From Ignavibacteriales bacterium (GTDB taxonomy: Bacteria; Bacteroidota; Ignavibacteria; Ignavibacteriales; Ignavibacteriaceae): DNA of 64,000 nucleotides. Location: the NCBI GenBank assembly GCA_016709765.1, contig JADJMD010000012.1:789842-853841 (forward strand). The letters are read 5' to 3'. The notes beneath the pieces were generated by a model, which was given only the letters and a program-made list of their open reading frames with translations, did no database searches and was not told the DNA's origin. A program made the translations under genes and the position numbers. Within the stretch, counting starts at the first letter, position 1. Every line of letters starts with the position of its first letter. Shown piece after piece: positions 24,640-34,343 of this stretch.

Positions 24640-27405
24640 TCAGTTTAGATAATCTTTTAAATATTTACCTGTCCAAGAATTCTGATTTTCTACAATCTCT
24701 TCAGGAGTTCCGGTTGCCACAACTTCCCCGCCTTTATCTCCGGCTTCAGGACCAAGATCGATAATATAATCAGCACATTTTATAACATCTAAATTGTGTT
24801 CGATTATCACAACGGAATTATTTCTTTCTAGCAGAAGTTGAAAACATTTCAGCAGTTTTGAAATATCATGAAAATGCAATCCTGTAGTCGGTTCATCAAA
24901 AATAAAAAGTAAATGTCTTCTGTCTCTTTGTGAAGTAAGATATGAAGCAAGTTTTATTCGCTGTGCTTCTCCACCTGATAAAGTATTGGATGGCTGACCA
25001 AGTTTAATATAGCCCAATCCTACATCAGCAAGAACCTGTAATAATCTTATAATTCTATCATTGCCCTCAAAAAACAATAATGATTCATCGACCGTCATAT
25101 CAAGAACATCAACAAGGTTTTTTCCTTTGTAAGTTATCTCACGAATTTCTTTTTTGTATCGAGTGCCGTTACAGTCATCGCATTCAAGATAAAGATCAGC
25201 AAGAAACTGCATTTCAACTTTGATATAACCATCGCCCTGGCAGGTTTCGCATCTTCCGCCCGGAACATTAAATGAGAAGAAACCAGGCTTGTATCCCCGA
25301 GCTCTTGCTTGATGAGTTGATGCAAATAAATCTCGAATCAACTCAAAAGCTTTTATGTAACTAATTGGATTTGATCTTGGAGACTTACCAATTGGAGATT
25401 GATCAACGATCACAACATCATCAATATACTCGCCACCTTTTATATCATCGTACTTACCAATGAACGATGGTGCATTTCCAAGATACTTTGCAAGTCCTGC
25501 ATAAAATATATCGTGTATAAGTGTGCTTTTGCCGGAACCGCTAACGCCCGTTACAACTACAAATTTATTTAAAGGAATTTCTAGAGTTAGATTTTTAAGG
25601 TTGTTTTCTTTTGCTCCTATAATTTTAACAGATTTACCTTTTCTTTCATTGCGTTTTTCAGGTATCGGTATCGATAACTCACCAGAAAGATACTTGCCTG
25701 TTAAAGAAACTTTATTTTTTAATATCTCGTCATAATCCCCAATTGCAACAATTTCTCCGCCTTCAATTCCTGCTTTTGGTCCCATATCAAAAATAAGATC
25801 AGCTTCGCGCATCATATCTGCATCGTGTTCGACGACTAAAACCGAGTTACCAATATCTCTAAGATTTTTTAAAATATTTATAAGTTTCGCATTATCACGG
25901 GGATGCAAGCCAATGCTTGGTTCATCTAAAACGTAAAGTGTACCAACTAATGCAGAACCGAGGGAAGTTGCAAGATTTATTCTTTGTGTTTCTCCGCCAG
26001 AAAGAGTGTTGCTGTAGCGATCCAATGTTAAATAACCAATTCCAACATTGTTTAGAAAAGTTAAGCGCTTTATAATCTCTTTAAGGATTCTTTCTGCAAC
26101 AGTGTAATCATATTCAGATAATTTTAATACTTCAAAAAACTGTAAAGAGTGCTCTATTGGCATTTGTACAATTTCGTGAATAGATTTGTTATCAATTTTT
26201 ACTTGAAGCGCTTCCCTTCTTAATCGTGATCCTTTGCATGCCGGACATATTGTGTAACCACGATATCGGCTAAGCATTACGCGAGCTTGAATCTTATAAG
26301 TCTTTCTTTCCAGTTCAGAAAAAAAGTGATCAAGTCCTTTGTACTTTCCAAAACCTTTTTTTACAAGGGAAATTTGCTCTTCTGTAAGCTGTTTGTATGG
26401 AACGTGTATCGGAAATTTATAATCTCGTGCATTCTGGATAAGATCACGAAGATATGAACTATATTTTGCACCATGATATGGTGCGATTGCTCCATCAGCG
26501 ATTGTAAGATTTGGATTTGGGATAACTAGATTCATATCCACGCCAATTATTTTACTAAATCCTTGGCAAACCGGGCAAGCACCGAAAGGATTATTGAAAG
26601 AAAAGAATCTTGGTTCTGGTTCTTCGTAACGAACACCGCAGCATTCGTAAAATTTGTTAAACTCATGCTGTTCATTGGTATCAGCATTGATTAGAACAAT
26701 TCTGTTTTCACCTTCTTTAAATGTCACCTCAATAGAATCAGAAAGTTTTTCTCGTACCTCACCTTTGGTCACTTTAAATCTATCGACAACTACTCGAACT
26801 GCTTTTTTGCTTTTAGGTAATTTTACATCAGTCTCGTTCAGATCGTAAAATTTCTTATTAAAATAGATTCTAAAAAATCCACGTTTTTTTAACAACTCAA
26901 TTTCTTCTTTTACAGTATGCCCTTCGTGATCGTGAAGCGGAAATGTGAGATAGAACCTTGTTGCATCTTTTTGCTCTTCAAGCCAATCTGCAACGGTTCC
27001 TGTGGTAGCTTTAGTAACAACCTTACTGCATTGAAAACAAATCGTTTTTCCGATTCGAGCAAACAATAATCGCAAGTAATCATAAACTTCGGTTGTTGTC
27101 CCTACTGTTGAACGGGAGTTACGAGAGCCCGTCTTTTGTTCGATTGCAACGGCAGGAGAAATCCCTTGAATTAAATCCACATCAGGCTTATTCATTCGCT
27201 CAAGAAATTGCCGTGCATAAGAAGAAAGACTTTCAACATATCTTCGCTGTCCTTCGGCATAAATGGTATCAAACACTAAAGATGATTTTCCACTGCCGCT
27301 AACTCCTGTAAATACAATAAGCTTATTACGCGGAATCTCAAAACTTAAGTTTTTAAGATTATGCTCGCGTGCACCTTTTACGATTATTTTTTTTTCTTTA
27401 GCCAT
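24640..27405 (-). CDS. uvrA: Excinuclease ABC subunit A
   Basis: This 921-residue protein is the damage-recognition ATPase of nucleotide excision repair. It has two ABC modules with Walker A motifs GVSGSGKSSLVFDTIYAEG and GVSGSGKSTLIHDIFYAGLA. Both carry signature motifs (LSGGETQRINLA and LSGGEAQRIKLA) and Walker B regions (LYVLDEPSIGLHPRD and LFIFDEPTTGLHFHD). The zinc-finger cysteine sets are in CPVCQGFSK/CPACKGSR and CETCQGDGY/CDDCNGTRY. Length fits the family (about 940). A GAAC-N4-GTTA element 32 bases upstream of the ATG may be a LexA-type operator. Confidence 0.98.
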   Translation of the reverse strand: MAKEKKIIVKGAREHNLKNLSFEIPRNKLIVFTGVSGSGKSSLVFDTIYAEGQRRYVESLSSYARQFLERMNKPDVDLIQGISPAVAIEQKTGSRNSRSTVGTTTEVYDYLRLLFARIGKTICFQCSKVVTKATTGTVADWLEEQKDATRFYLTFPLHDHEGHTVKEEIELLKKRGFFRIYFNKKFYDLNETDVKLPKSKKAVRVVVDRFKVTKGEVREKLSDSIEVTFKEGENRIVLINADTNEQHEFNKFYECCGVRYEEPEPRFFSFNNPFGACPVCQGFSKIIGVDMNLVIPNPNLTIADGAIAPYHGAKYSSYLRDLIQNARDYKFPIHVPYKQLTEEQISLVKKGFGKYKGLDHFFSELERKTYKIQARVMLSRYRGYTICPACKGSRLRREALQVKIDNKSIHEIVQMPIEHSLQFFEVLKLSEYDYTVAERILKEIIKRLTFLNNVGIGYLTLDRYSNTLSGGETQRINLATSLGSALVGTLYVLDEPSIGLHPRDNAKLINILKNLRDIGNSVLVVEHDADMMREADLIFDMGPKAGIEGGEIVAIGDYDEILKNKVSLTGKYLSGELSIPIPEKRNERKGKSVKIIGAKENNLKNLTLEIPLNKFVVVTGVSGSGKSTLIHDIFYAGLAKYLGNAPSFIGKYDDIKGGEYIDDVVIVDQSPIGKSPRSNPISYIKAFELIRDLFASTHQARARGYKPGFFSFNVPGGRCETCQGDGYIKVEMQFLADLYLECDDCNGTRYKKEIREITYKGKNLVDVLDMTVDESLLFFEGNDRIIRLLQVLADVGLGYIKLGQPSNTLSGGEAQRIKLASYLTSQRDRRHLLFIFDEPTTGLHFHDISKLLKCFQLLLERNNSVVIIEHNLDVIKCADYIIDLGPEAGDKGGEVVATGTPEEIVENQNSWTGKYLKDYLN

Positions 27406-27436
27406 TTTTTGAATTGAAATTTCAGGAAAGTAATTT

Positions 27437-27448
27437 TAACAATTGTTC
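27437..27448 (-). promoter_or_regulatory. Possible SOS/LexA-type box upstream of uvrA
   Basis: On the minus strand the sequence is GAACAATTGTTA, one base off the Gram-positive-style LexA half-site arrangement GAAC-N4-GTTC, located 32 bases before the uvrA ATG. uvrA is commonly LexA-controlled. The LexA specificity of this lineage is not known to me, and a related palindrome TAACAATTGTTA at 1961-1972 is not near a repair gene, so this is tentative. Confidence 0.3.
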
Positions 27449-27453
27449 AAATT

Positions 27454-27476
27454 GTGGACGTAAGTTAGACGTCCAC
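27454..27476. repeat. Inverted repeat between mlaD and uvrA
   Basis: GTGGACGT (27454-27461) and ACGTCCAC (27469-27476) form a perfect 8-base stem with a 7-base loop just downstream of the mlaD stop. There is no T-run, so it is not a standard Rho-independent terminator; it may still mark the end of the mla transcript. Confidence 0.45.
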
Positions 27477-27491
27477 GATATAAGCGTAAAT

Positions 27492-28517
27492 TTATTTTTT
27501 CTCAATTGATTTTAATTCTAAAATCTTTTCATCCAACAATTTAATTTTATCATTCAACTCAATAATTTTTGAGTCTATTTGATTTTCAAACTCATCTTTA
27601 TCCCAATAACCTCGTTCTTCAAAATAACTTTTAAATAACCAGTTATGCTTTAAGGCTTCCATATTTTCTGATAGTCGTGATGCCGAAGTTTTTGCATCTT
27701 CAGTTACAACAACTAAATTATCCAAAATTTGATTTAAGGATTTTCCTTCTTTTCCTTTATCCGAAACCAAAGAACCGAGCAACCCCTTACCTTCAGAAAC
27801 ACCTTCTAACACTGTATCAATCTTTGTAACAATTAAATTTATATTTCCAACGACATCCCTTACCCCATTACCAAGATTATCAAATAATGCGATAACATCT
27901 TTCATATCATCCGAAATCGAGTTTAAGTTTTTATCAGCTGTATTTGTAAGGTTAGTTGCTGCCGTATAAAGTTTATCATCATTCAATATTTTACCGATAG
28001 TACCCTCACCTTTATTTACTTTGTAAACAATTTCCGCCATATTTTTAGTCATATCTTTTGTGTAAGCCATTATCCCTTGTGTTTCTTCTATAATATCTGC
28101 AAAACTTAATGGTTCTTTAGAAAGTATTCTGCCTCCATCTAAAATTACTTCTGCATTCGGTGAACCCATTGTTAACATAACAACTTTATTACCTACTAAA
28201 CCTTCGGTTTCTATACTCGCTCTCGAATCTTTTTTTATAAAACTTTTTATTTCCTCTTTTACCCGCATCGTAACCTCAACGCTTACACTCGTATCACTAA
28301 CAATTTGGATGCTTTTAACGGCGCCGACATCAATTCCTCCAAATCTTACTGAAGCCCCATTTCTTAATCCCTCTGTATTTTTAAAATTTGCTTTGATAGT
28401 ATATGTTGAGGCAAATAATTGATCCTTATTTCCGAGAAGGAAAATTATAACAACCAATATTGTACTTCCCAAAAAAATAAAAATTCCAAGTTTAGCATTT
28501 GCAAGTGTATTATTCAT
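27492..28517 (-). CDS. mlaD: MlaD/MCE-domain lipid-transport substrate-binding protein
   Basis: About 341 residues from the ATG at 28517 (MNNTLANAKLGIFIFLGSTI). I chose this over a longer open frame because AGGAG lies just upstream and the start overlaps the end of the ATPase gene (ATGAATAA). One N-terminal transmembrane helix is followed by an MCE domain (YTIKANFKNTEGLRNGASVR, GGIDVGAVKSIQI, IETEGLVGNKVVML) and a long helical C-terminus ending in a coiled-coil (ELNDKIKLLDEKILELKSIE). MCE proteins bind phospholipids between the inner and outer membrane as part of an Mla-type ABC transporter. Confidence 0.92.
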   Translation of the reverse strand: MNNTLANAKLGIFIFLGSTILVVIIFLLGNKDQLFASTYTIKANFKNTEGLRNGASVRFGGIDVGAVKSIQIVSDTSVSVEVTMRVKEEIKSFIKKDSRASIETEGLVGNKVVMLTMGSPNAEVILDGGRILSKEPLSFADIIEETQGIMAYTKDMTKNMAEIVYKVNKGEGTIGKILNDDKLYTAATNLTNTADKNLNSISDDMKDVIALFDNLGNGVRDVVGNINLIVTKIDTVLEGVSEGKGLLGSLVSDKGKEGKSLNQILDNLVVVTEDAKTSASRLSENMEALKHNWLFKSYFEERGYWDKDEFENQIDSKIIELNDKIKLLDEKILELKSIEKK

Positions 28518-29274
28518 TAGTGCTCCTGTTCTGCTCTTCAATAATTTCATGACTAAAGAAATTTCTTAAAAATGGATCTCGTGAAGAAGTTAGTTCTGGT
28601 ATTGTACCCTCGTATTGTACAATACCTTCATTTAATACTATTGCTCTGTCCGCAATTATTTCTGCGCAAAGTAAATCGTGTGTAACAACTATAGATGTCA
28701 TCTTCAAAGATTTTTGCAATTCTAATATTAAAGAACTTATTTCTTTTGATGTTATCGGATCTAGTCCCGTAGTCGGCTCATCATATAACATAAGTTTTGG
28801 CTCTGCAATAATTGAACGTGCAAGCCCGATTCGTTTTTTCATTCCGCCGGAAAGTTCTGATGGCATTTTATCAATAGCTTCTTCCAAAGAAACATTTTCT
28901 AAAACTGTTTTGATTTTTTCTTCACGTTCTTTTGGCGTGAAATTAAAATTTCTGATCAATGGAAATTCTAAGTTTTCCCGCACGCTCATCGAATCGTACA
29001 ACGCGGCTCCTTGAAATAAAAATCCAATATTTTTACGAACCTTATTTAATTCTTTCTGATTTAAATTAAGAACATTAGTTCCTTTGATATAAATTTCACC
29101 CGAATCAGGTTCTAATAATCCTACTATACATTTTAACAAAACACTTTTACCTGTACCACTCTGTCCAAAGACAACAAAATTTTCGTTTTCTTCAACTTTA
29201 AGTGAAACATTTTTAAGTACAACGTGATCACCAAAAGCTTTTGAAACATTTAATATTTCAACAACATCTGTCAT
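28510..29274 (-). CDS. mlaF: MlaF-like ABC transporter ATPase
   Basis: About 254 residues from ATG 29274 (MTDVVEILNVSKAFGDHVV). This start gives an ATGA overlap with the permease stop. Motifs: Walker A FGQSGTGKSVLLK, Q-loop GFLFQGAAL, signature LSGGMKKRIGLAR, Walker B LMLYDEPTTGLD and H-loop VVTHDL. It powers phospholipid movement by the Mla-type complex in the inner membrane. It lies between mlaE and mlaD, with overlaps on both sides. Confidence 0.95.
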   Translation of the reverse strand: MTDVVEILNVSKAFGDHVVLKNVSLKVEENENFVVFGQSGTGKSVLLKCIVGLLEPDSGEIYIKGTNVLNLNQKELNKVRKNIGFLFQGAALYDSMSVRENLEFPLIRNFNFTPKEREEKIKTVLENVSLEEAIDKMPSELSGGMKKRIGLARSIIAEPKLMLYDEPTTGLDPITSKEISSLILELQKSLKMTSIVVTHDLLCAEIIADRAIVLNEGIVQYEGTIPELTSSRDPFLRNFFSHEIIEEQNRSTNE

Positions 29275-30076
29275 ATAGTTGGCCACAACCAAAGAGTTAT
29301 TTTTACAAGTACCATATCAAAAATTAAAATCATAAGTGAAGAAACAACAACGGCCGTAGTTGCAGCTTTACCAACACCTTCAGTTCCGTTTGTTGCTGTG
29401 TAACCTTTGTAAGTTCCAACGATTCCCACAATAAAACCAAATACAAAAGTTTTTAGAATTCCTGGAATTGCATCTCCAAATTCTACAGATGCAACAACTG
29501 AATCAACGAAATAGGCATAGTTCATATTTTGGACAAGCACCACGGCTATATATGATCCAACAAAAGCTACAAAAATAACATACACAGTTAATATTGGAAG
29601 AATAAAAGTACAAGCAAATATTCTTGTGATAACTAGATATTTAAAGGGATTAACACCCGATACTTCCATAGCATCAATTTGTTCGGTCACTCGCATTGAT
29701 CCAAGTTCTGCACCAATACCAGAGCTAACTCTTCCGGCAAAAATTAAAGCTGTAATTACAGGTCCCAATTCTCTAACAATCGATATTCCCACGGAGCCGG
29801 GTAAAAAGCTTCAGCACCAAACCGCACCATAACAGGATGCATTTGCATGGTAATAACAAGCCCGATAATAAATCCGGTTACACTAACAATAGGAAGAGTT
29901 TTAATTCCAAGCTCATCCATGTGTTTTCGGATTTGGTCAATTTCGTAAGGTGGAATAAAAATTTGTTTAAAGAATTGAATTTGAAACTGCCAGAGTCCTG
30001 CCAGCATTATGAAAAATTCTGTTAAACGCAATTCCATTTTGCCCGGTTTAACATTTAAGTTTTTAGAATTTTTCAT
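29271..30076 (-). CDS. mlaE: MlaE-family ABC transporter permease, one frameshift
   Basis: Repaired, this is a permease of about 268 residues with five or six membrane helices. The N-terminal part has PIVSVTGFIIGLVITMQMHP; after the break it continues GISIVRELGPVITALIFAGR and GAELGSMRVTEQIDAMEVSG, the strongest MlaE signature. The break is at the five-A run 29803-29807 (plus strand); one more base gives AEAFLPGSVGIS as in the family. First gene of the mlaE-mlaF-mlaD unit. The system carries phospholipids between the membranes of a Gram-negative envelope. Confidence 0.94.
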
Positions 30077-30184
30077 TTTGGGAATATATTTTGAATTATT
30101 TTTTTAATCGTAGATTCAAACTAAGAAATTTTTCGCAAAGTTTTTGAGTGTATTTAATTGTTGTGAATTAAATCAAGATTTTTT

Positions 30185-30553
30185 TCACATAAAAGCATTT
30201 TCATAGTGATTAATAACTGGGTTTGAACCATCACCAAGCAAAATTGCAACAACATCAAACCTGCAGTCGGCCTCATCAATTTCTTTATCAAAAAGATAAA
30301 GCTCCGCCATTTTTTTTATTTGTTTGATTTTTTTTGGATTGATAGCATACTCAGGCTCACCATACTCAAGATTAATTCTGGATTTAACCTCTACAAAAAC
30401 TAATTGATTTTTGTCATTGGCAATTACATCAATTTCACCTTTTGTGCTGTAGTGATAATTTCGTTCAATAATTATAAAACCTTTTTCCGTAAGATATTTT
30501 ACCGCTATATCCTCTCCTTCTTTTCCGAGATCTCTTTTGTTTTTTTCACTCAT
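30185..30553 (-). CDS. YraN/UPF0102 nuclease-like protein
   Basis: This 122-residue protein fits the UPF0102 (YraN) family. It starts with KRDLGKEGEDIAVKYLTEKG, followed by the restriction-endonuclease-like core YHYSTKGEIDVIANDKNQLV and FVEVKSR. The acidic and lysine residues of a PD-(D/E)xK fold are present (E/GEIDVI/EVK). Function in bacteria is unclear. Its ATG overlaps the rnhB stop (TAATG), and the rnhB-yraN order is common in bacteria. Confidence 0.92.
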   Translation of the reverse strand: MSEKNKRDLGKEGEDIAVKYLTEKGFIIIERNYHYSTKGEIDVIANDKNQLVFVEVKSRINLEYGEPEYAINPKKIKQIKKMAELYLFDKEIDEADCRFDVVAILLGDGSNPVINHYENAFM

Positions 30554-31187
30554 TAGTTATCACTTTCGATAAAAGATAACTCAGTTTGATTTGCGTGTTC
30601 AAATATCTTTTTAAGAAAAGTCTTTCTGTGCAACGGACAGGCGCCATATTTCAAAACGGTTTTAATATGTTCAGTAGTTGGATAACCTTTATTTGTTTCC
30701 CAGCCATAAAGCGGAAACTTTTTTGAATATTTCATCATTATTCTATCACGTATGACTTTTGCGATGATTGAAGCTGATGCTATCGATAAAGATTTAGAAT
30801 CACCTTTAACTATTGGGATTACATCAGCATAATAACTGAATGATTTATTTCCATCAACAAGAATAACGTGTGGTTGAATCTTTAATTTTTTTACAGATGT
30901 TTTCATTGCAAGCAGAGATGCTTGGAGTATATTTATTTTATCAATTTTCTTATGCGATATTTCAGTATATGCATAAGCAAGTGCGTTTTTTCGTATCACA
31001 TCAAAAAGTTCATCTCTAAGATTTGCAGATAGTTTTTTGAATCATTAATTCGGTAATCATAAAAATCATTTGGAAGAATTACAGCTGCTGCAACTACCGG
31101 TCCGGCTAATGGACCTCGTCCTGCTTCATCCGTTCCGGCGAGATATTTAATATCACCAACTAAATATTTTTTATCAAAATTTTTCAC
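30553..31187 (-). CDS. rnhB: Ribonuclease HII, one frameshift
   Basis: Repaired, about 211 residues. The catalytic N-terminal motif is AGTDEAGRGPLAGPVVAAAV with Asp and Glu metal ligands; the rest has ILVDGNKSF, SIASASIIAKVIRDRIM and YPTTEHIKTVLKYGACPLHR. RNase HII removes ribonucleotides and RNA primers from DNA. The break is in the six-A run (plus strand T-run 31033-31038); one added base gives DSKKLSANLRDELFDVIRKN. I place the start at GTG 31187 because it overlaps the repaired ubiA stop as GTGA. It ends overlapping yraN. Confidence 0.93.
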
Positions 31188-32028
31188 CTGCCAAACCAAA
31201 TTGCAATTAAGCCGATCAACATATTTAATTTTAAGATGCTGCTTATGATGGAATATTTATTTCCTTTTTTCTTATCAAATAAAAATTTTATACACAATAC
31301 AAGCAGTGGATTTACAAATATCATTACAATTAAAAAGTATTCTATTTTATATAAATGAGTTAAAAGGGATAAAATGTGGCTCCAAGTAATAAAACTATTA
31401 TTAGAGAAATAATTCTATTTGATTTATCAATTCCAAATATGATTGGGAAAGTTCTATATTTTAATTTTGAATCGCCTTCAATATCCTGAATATCTTTTAC
31501 TATTTCTCTTATTAGGTTAATCAAAAAAGCAAATACGGCTGGAACGATTGCGGCAATTGGATTATCAGCAGCGTATCCACCGTAAATAAAGGCTAAACCT
31601 GTAATCAATGCTATCGTTACATTTCCGATCAATGGCATTCGTTTCAAATAAGCTGAATATATAAAGAGTAATAATGTAACAACAAAAACAATAGTTAAAA
31701 GAACTGAGGATAAACTTGCTGCAATAAAAACTGAAGCACAATTAATAAATAAATAATAATACCATGCTTGTTTTTTAGAAATTGAGCTCACTACCAAAAC
31801 TCTTCGTGGATGTGATATTTTATCTGACTCAATATCGTAAATATCATTAATTATATTTCCTGATCCAGCCGTTAAAGCCGCAGCTAATGAGGCTAAAACC
31901 ATAAACGATAAATCTAAATTTTCTTTTTGAGATATATAGATTGCAACTACAACTACAAAAAATGTTACTATAACATTTAGCGGGCGTGTAATTTTTATGT
32001 ATGCAAGGATATGTTTTGAAATGTTCAT
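31184..32028 (-). CDS. UbiA-family prenyltransferase, one frameshift
   Basis: The uninterrupted frame ends at 31360 after 222 residues. Adding one base at the T-run (plus strand 31362-31365) continues the same protein as LTHLYKIEYFLIVMIFVNPL and ends at TGA 31184-31186, giving 281 residues, the normal UbiA length. The two Mg-binding motifs are NIINDIYDIESDKISHP and DIQDIEGDSK, and eight to nine membrane helices are apparent. UbiA enzymes attach prenyl chains to aromatic or glycerol-phosphate acceptors in the membrane; quinone synthesis or a geranylgeranylglycerol-phosphate-type role are both possible. It overlaps rnhB (GTGA). Confidence 0.9.
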
Positions 32029-32036
32029 CTTTAAAT

Positions 32037-32072
32037 AAAAAAATGCTGCCTCAAAATAATCGAAGCAGCACT
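32037..32072 (-). terminator. Rho-independent terminator after CDGSH gene
   Basis: On the minus strand TGCTGC and GCAGCA (plus coordinates 32065-32070 and 32044-32049) form a stem with imperfect inner pairing, followed by seven Ts (A-run 32037-32043). It lies 22 bases after the stop at 32094. Confidence 0.65.
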
Positions 32073-32093
32073 TAAAGAGAAACTTAATTTTAT

Positions 32094-32537
32094 TTATTTA
32101 TCAAACTCAACTTTTTTATGAGTTCCATCGCAGTAAGGTTTATTATTTGAGCCACCGCAGCGGCAAAGAAATATTTTACCCTCTTTTAACGTCTCATTTC
32201 CTTCTTTATCTACAATAGTGCACGACCCTTCGAACATTATCGGTCCACCTGAAATTATTTTAATGTTAGTTATTACTTCGCTTGAATTTGCAGGTTTTGT
32301 TGCTTCCGGTTTATCTGTCATTTCATTATTCCTTATATATGTTAACGCACCTGATGGACACGAATTTACCGTGTTTATTATTTCATCTGTATTTGCCGAA
32401 TGTATTTTAATCCATGGGCGATCTTTAGGATTAAATACTTTCCCTAAACCCCGAACACAATTACCTGAATGTATGCAAACATTCGGTTTCCAAATAACTG
32501 AAATTTCGCCATTCGTGTATTCTTTTTGATTAATCAT
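32094..32537 (-). CDS. Two-domain iron-sulfur protein: ferredoxin-like (Fer4_19) plus CDGSH
   Basis: This is a 147-residue protein with two Fe-S modules. The N-terminal half (WKPNVCIHSGNCVRGL, then TVNSCPSGALTY) matches the divergent single-cluster ferredoxin family Fer4_19. The C-terminal half ends in a CDGSH-type [2Fe-2S] site, FLCRCGGSNNKPYCDGTHKK (Cys-x-Cys, then Cys and His). A low-complexity linker joins them. Such fused proteins are small cytoplasmic redox or cluster-transfer proteins of unknown partner. It is a single-gene unit with its own terminator. Confidence 0.9.
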   Translation of the reverse strand: MINQKEYTNGEISVIWKPNVCIHSGNCVRGLGKVFNPKDRPWIKIHSANTDEIINTVNSCPSGALTYIRNNEMTDKPEATKPANSSEVITNIKIISGGPIMFEGSCTIVDKEGNETLKEGKIFLCRCGGSNNKPYCDGTHKKVEFDK

Positions 32538-32576
32538 AAATACTTAACCTTTATTAAATATAATTAGTTCCATTAA

Positions 32577-34343
32577 TTAAAATTCATTTAATATTCCAAA
32601 ATGGATTTTTCCATCGCTAAAAGTATCACCTTCACCGAGTGCATAACTTACTCTTAAAACACCCAATGCGGTTTCAAGATTTAAACCTAGTCCAAAACCA
32701 TAAAGAAACTCTTCTGACTTAATGATATTTTTTTCAATATCTTCAGGACGCAAATAGTAACCTGTATCAAAAAATATAAATCCGTAAGAACGTCTAGTTA
32801 ACAAAGCGCGATATTCTAAGTTAGACCAAAATATTCTCGCTCCTATAAACTGTTCCTCTCTATATCCACGTAAAGAATTTGTGCCGCCAAGTCTAAATAA
32901 GTCACTATTTTCAAAAGTTGAACCGCGTAGCTCTTTTACGTTTACCCCAGCAGCAATAATTTGTCTCGCAAATAATTCATAGAAAATGTAAAAGCTAGAT
33001 GAAAATCTTTGAAGATCGACGGAGGTTTGTAAAGCTGGTGTGATATATTCAACAGGACCATTAATTGTTTTTCTACTAAAGGAATAAGCGTTAACAAATA
33101 AAAAGCCTTTTGTAGGTGAATAAGGATCGTCTCGTGTATCAATTCTTATATTAGCACCAGTTGTAATGTATGAAGAGTTATATATAGTAAAAACAGGAAT
33201 AGTTCTAACTGTTGGCACAACCGTCTCAGCAGCCAGAATCAATGATGCCGAGATATTTTCTGTTGCTAAATATTCAACTGTCCCTTCATATTTTCGCTGC
33301 ACATAAGTTGTATCCTGAGCCCTTTGATAAAGTCCAAGATTTATATTTACTGGAAAATCTAGTAACCATGGCTCCAGATACTTTAATTCCAATTCTTGGG
33401 AATCACGATTATACTTATTCCATCTGATTGCTGCTGACCTGCCAGTTCCAAATAAATTTCTTAATGAGATATTTACAAGTCCTGTAATGTAACCAGAGTT
33501 TTCATTTTTGCCTGGTGGAATGTAACCTATAATTCCATCAAAGTTATTTGTACTTTTTTCTTTTACTTCTACAAGTAAAATACCTTCATTTTTAGAATTG
33601 ATATAAAACTGCGGAACAGCTACAGGATCAAAAAACCTTAATCGATTTAACCTATTTGGAAATTCTTCAATTCTATTTTGTATATATGGCTCACCCGATT
33701 CTAATCGAAGCTCTCGGATTATTACATAATCCTTAGTCGATGTATTACCGCGAACATCAACCTTATCTATCTTGTTTACATTACCGCTTATTATATTAAG
33801 ATAAATATCTGCAAAATTTTCGTCATTCAAAGAATCTTTATAAACATATACCGAACTGATTTTAACTTTAGCAAAAGGATGACCTGAATTTTCAAATTGG
33901 GTTAATATTTGTTCAATACTTAATTCAATTGCCTGCTTACTAAATATTTGTCTTTTTAAATAATCAAACTGACTGAGCATACGTATATCCGCAGCGGTAT
34001 CACTTCCTTCAAAATAAATATTTTTTACAATTACAGGATTGCCTTCATCTATATCCAAGATAATTTCAAACAATACAGAATCATCTGAAACAATCAGTTC
34101 GACGTTATTGATGTAAAAAAAATAATACCCTTGTAATAAAATGTTTCTTACGATTTTAGATTTTACGGAATCAATTATTCCATTGAAAATAGGTTGTGTT
34201 AAGCGAAGTTCTGACCATTTTAGATATTCGGAATCATCAAAATTAATATTGCCTTTCACATCAAATGAAGAGAGCTTTTGGGCCGATATTAATGAAGAAA
34301 AGAAAAATAAAATTACTAAACTAAATTTCGCGAGGCGAGTCAT
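32577..34343 (-). CDS. Omp85/BamA-TamA-like outer-membrane protein
   Basis: About 588 residues from ATG 34343 (MTRLAKFSLVILFFFSSLIS), with a clear signal peptide. POTRA-like repeats follow (VDVRGNTSTKDYVIIRELRL, GNPVIVKNIYFEGSD), then a C-terminal 16-strand barrel. The barrel has RIDTRDDPYSPTKGFLFVNA and LRGYREEQFIGARIFWSNLE, and its last residue is Phe. Omp85 proteins insert or export proteins at the outer membrane. In the sequence as given it is in frame with the kinase gene upstream and looks like a 906-residue fusion; I treat it as separate because a mid-protein signal peptide is not functional and a one-base shift in a seven-base run separates the two. Confidence 0.87.
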   Translation of the reverse strand: MTRLAKFSLVILFFFSSLISAQKLSSFDVKGNINFDDSEYLKWSELRLTQPIFNGIIDSVKSKIVRNILLQGYYFFYINNVELIVSDDSVLFEIILDIDEGNPVIVKNIYFEGSDTAADIRMLSQFDYLKRQIFSKQAIELSIEQILTQFENSGHPFAKVKISSVYVYKDSLNDENFADIYLNIISGNVNKIDKVDVRGNTSTKDYVIIRELRLESGEPYIQNRIEEFPNRLNRLRFFDPVAVPQFYINSKNEGILLVEVKEKSTNNFDGIIGYIPPGKNENSGYITGLVNISLRNLFGTGRSAAIRWNKYNRDSQELELKYLEPWLLDFPVNINLGLYQRAQDTTYVQRKYEGTVEYLATENISASLILAAETVVPTVRTIPVFTIYNSSYITTGANIRIDTRDDPYSPTKGFLFVNAYSFSRKTINGPVEYITPALQTSVDLQRFSSSFYIFYELFARQIIAAGVNVKELRGSTFENSDLFRLGGTNSLRGYREEQFIGARIFWSNLEYRALLTRRSYGFIFFDTGYYLRPEDIEKNIIKSEEFLYGFGLGLNLETALGVLRVSYALGEGDTFSDGKIHFGILNEF

